DNA from: an uncultured Arcobacter sp.
Lineage (GTDB): Bacteria > Campylobacterota > Campylobacteria > Campylobacterales > Arcobacteraceae
Direction: 5' to 3'
Length of the DNA: 6,023 nucleotides
Assembly: GCA_913062735.1 (NCBI GenBank)
Contig: CAJXWI010000174.1
Span: forward strand, 1-6,023
Shown here: one piece after another, positions 4,841 through 6,023 of the stretch
How the letters are laid out: each line of letters begins with the position of its first letter
Position numbering within the stretch: the first letter of the stretch is position 1
The notes under the pieces: model-generated
What the model saw: the letters and a program-made list of their open reading frames with translations, nothing else
Databases searched by the model: none
Told to the model about the DNA's origin: nothing
Made by a program: the position numbers and the translations under genes

Positions 4841-6022
4841 ATGTTTTTATCTTGGTTTTCTTCTTTTTCTTCTCAAGCACACAAGGTCTTTTTTTCAACT
4901 GCGCTTATTTTTTTATTGCTTTTCCTCTTTTTGTTGCTGTTAAATTATTCTTCACTTATTTATCTTGAAGCATCTTTACATGACTATCATTCTTATGCTT
5001 TGATATTTGTAGTTTTCCCACAGTTTTTTATTGGTTTTTTATATACTGTTTTTCCTCGTTTTTTAAATACGTCTTTTATTACAAGAAAAAGTTATATCAA
5101 ACATTTTTATATTTACTTTTTTGCAACAGCTTCCTTTTTCTTAGCACTTCTTTTATCTTTTTCTTATTATATGCTTTTTGCTTTCTTTATTTTTTTAGCA
5201 CAGGTTTTCAGTTTTTCTTTGTTATATGGACTTTATAAAGAATCAAAAGTAGAAGATAAAAAAGATGCAAAATGGATATTAATCTCTTTTTTTACAGGCC
5301 TTTTTGCTCATTTTTTATACTTTCTTTCTTCTTTGCCATTTGAATATTCTGCATTAATACATTCTTTTTCTTTAAATGCGGGTTTTTACCTTTATTTATT
5401 TTCTTTGATTTTTGCAGTATCACAACGGATGGTGCCTTTTTTTACGCGTGGCAAAACACCTGGTTATGTGATAAATAAATCAAAGTACCTAATGGAAATT
5501 GTATATACTTTATTGTTTTTAAAAGTCATAATCATGAGCTTTGATTCTTTACTTTTAAATCTTCTATCAGATATTCCTTTATTTGTATTCTTTACAAAAG
5601 AGTTGTTAGGCTGGAAACTTCCTATTAGAAAGAGTGAAGCTATTTTATGGATTTTACATCTTTCTTTATTATGGATTCCTATTGGTTTTTTTGTTTCCAT
5701 TTGTGAGTCCCTTTTTTCTTTAAATGAGATTTATTTTGAAAAAGCAGTTATTCATATTTTTGCTTTGGGTTTTTTTCTTAGTATTCTTATTGGTTTTGCT
5801 ACAAGAGTACTACTTGGACATTCAGGACAAACACCCTATGCTAATAAAATCACTGTTTATTGTTTTATTTTTCTTCAAGTTTTGGTAATTTTTAGATTTA
5901 TTTCTGCTTTATTGATTAATACTAGTTCTTTGTATCTTTTTTTCCTTAACATGACTCTTTTATTGTTATTACTAACATTATGTACCTGGTCGTTTAAATA
6001 TCTAAAGATTTTATTAAAATAA
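4841..6022 (+). CDS. nnrS: NnrS family membrane protein
   Basis: A complete 393-residue, very hydrophobic protein with around ten to twelve predicted membrane helices, near the usual ~400 residues for NnrS. Family marks are the early HDYHSYALIFVVFPQFFIGF (47-66) followed by TVFPRFL, corresponding to the HAHEMxFGF-GFLLTAVPRW region. Also present are IHSFSLNAGFYLYLFSLIFAVSQRMVPFFTRG (173-204), matching the R-M-x-PFFT block, and IHIFALGFFLSILIGFATRVLLGHSGQ (304-330), matching the conserved RVxLGHTGR block. His47, His50, His174, His305 and His327 are candidate metal or haem ligands. NnrS proteins are haem- and copper-containing membrane proteins that protect against nitrosative stress, linked to NO and denitrification in other bacteria; the exact reaction is not established. 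AGGA at 4831-4834 lies 6 bases before ATG 4841. No nitrite or NO reductase gene is in the window, and the gene ends one base before its edge. Confidence 0.88.
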   Translation: MFLSWFSSFSSQAHKVFFSTALIFLLLFLFLLLLNYSSLIYLEASLHDYHSYALIFVVFPQFFIGFLYTVFPRFLNTSFITRKSYIKHFYIYFFATASFFLALLLSFSYYMLFAFFIFLAQVFSFSLLYGLYKESKVEDKKDAKWILISFFTGLFAHFLYFLSSLPFEYSALIHSFSLNAGFYLYLFSLIFAVSQRMVPFFTRGKTPGYVINKSKYLMEIVYTLLFLKVIIMSFDSLLLNLLSDIPLFVFFTKELLGWKLPIRKSEAILWILHLSLLWIPIGFFVSICESLFSLNEIYFEKAVIHIFALGFFLSILIGFATRVLLGHSGQTPYANKITVYCFIFLQVLVIFRFISALLINTSSLYLFFLNMTLLLLLLTLCTWSFKYLKILLK

Positions 6023-6023
6023 C

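Noticed and set aside
5464..5700. Minus-strand ORF of 78 residues opposite the NnrS gene
   Set aside because: It is the Lys/Asn-rich complement of a hydrophobic coding frame, with no independent support.
1..6023. CRISPR arrays, tRNA or rRNA genes, insertion sequences, attachment sites
   Set aside because: No regularly spaced direct repeats, cloverleaf-like segments, transposase or integrase motifs, or terminal inverted repeats were seen. No gene-free stretch exceeds about 85 bases.

Overview
The window falls into two parts that look as if they come from different genomes. From about base 630 to the end the DNA is very AT-rich, with short gene gaps and Campylobacterota-type products and promoters. 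It resembles Arcobacter and its relatives (Arcobacteraceae). The first ~630 bases have a visibly higher GC content: a hand count gives 28 G/C in bases 1-60 and 27 in 541-600, against 11 in 721-780. This part encodes the end of a TgpA-type transglutaminase protein typical of marine Gammaproteobacteria, followed by the start of an ABM-fold (antibiotic biosynthesis monooxygenase) protein. Lineage calls rest on reading the proteins and composition, not on a search.

Layout, all on the + strand. (1) 3-413: 3' end of a transglutaminase-like membrane protein that stops just after its last membrane helix. (2) 444-1010: a chimeric reading frame. Its first ~65-70 codons are an ABM domain that breaks off, and the rest is an AT-rich, helical, repeat-like C-terminus of Campylobacterota type. 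The switch is at about 631-655. (3) 1019-1723: an ElyC/SanA/YdcF (DUF218) membrane protein, tightly coupled to the chimera. (4) A full-consensus sigma-70 promoter (TTGACA, 17 bp, TATAAT) at the end of that gene drives 1768-2514 and 2541-3344, the ATPase and permease of a zinc/manganese-type ABC-3 metal importer. No binding-protein gene is present. (5) 3404-4237: a CvfB-type S1 RNA-binding protein, followed 14 bases later by (6) 4252-4758, a thiol peroxidase (Tpx) unusually rich in cysteine. (7) 4841-6022: an NnrS-family membrane protein with its own candidate promoter and a 5-N4-5 dyad in the leader.

From 1019 onward this is an ordinary set of housekeeping and stress genes: envelope, metal uptake, RNA-binding regulation, peroxide defence and a nitrosative-stress-linked membrane protein. 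No new multi-gene system is evident. The most noteworthy point is the left junction, where a truncated transglutaminase gene and a truncated ABM gene are joined in frame to an Arcobacter-like gene fragment. That is either an assembly chimera or a genuine transfer scar, and it should be settled before anything is built on it.
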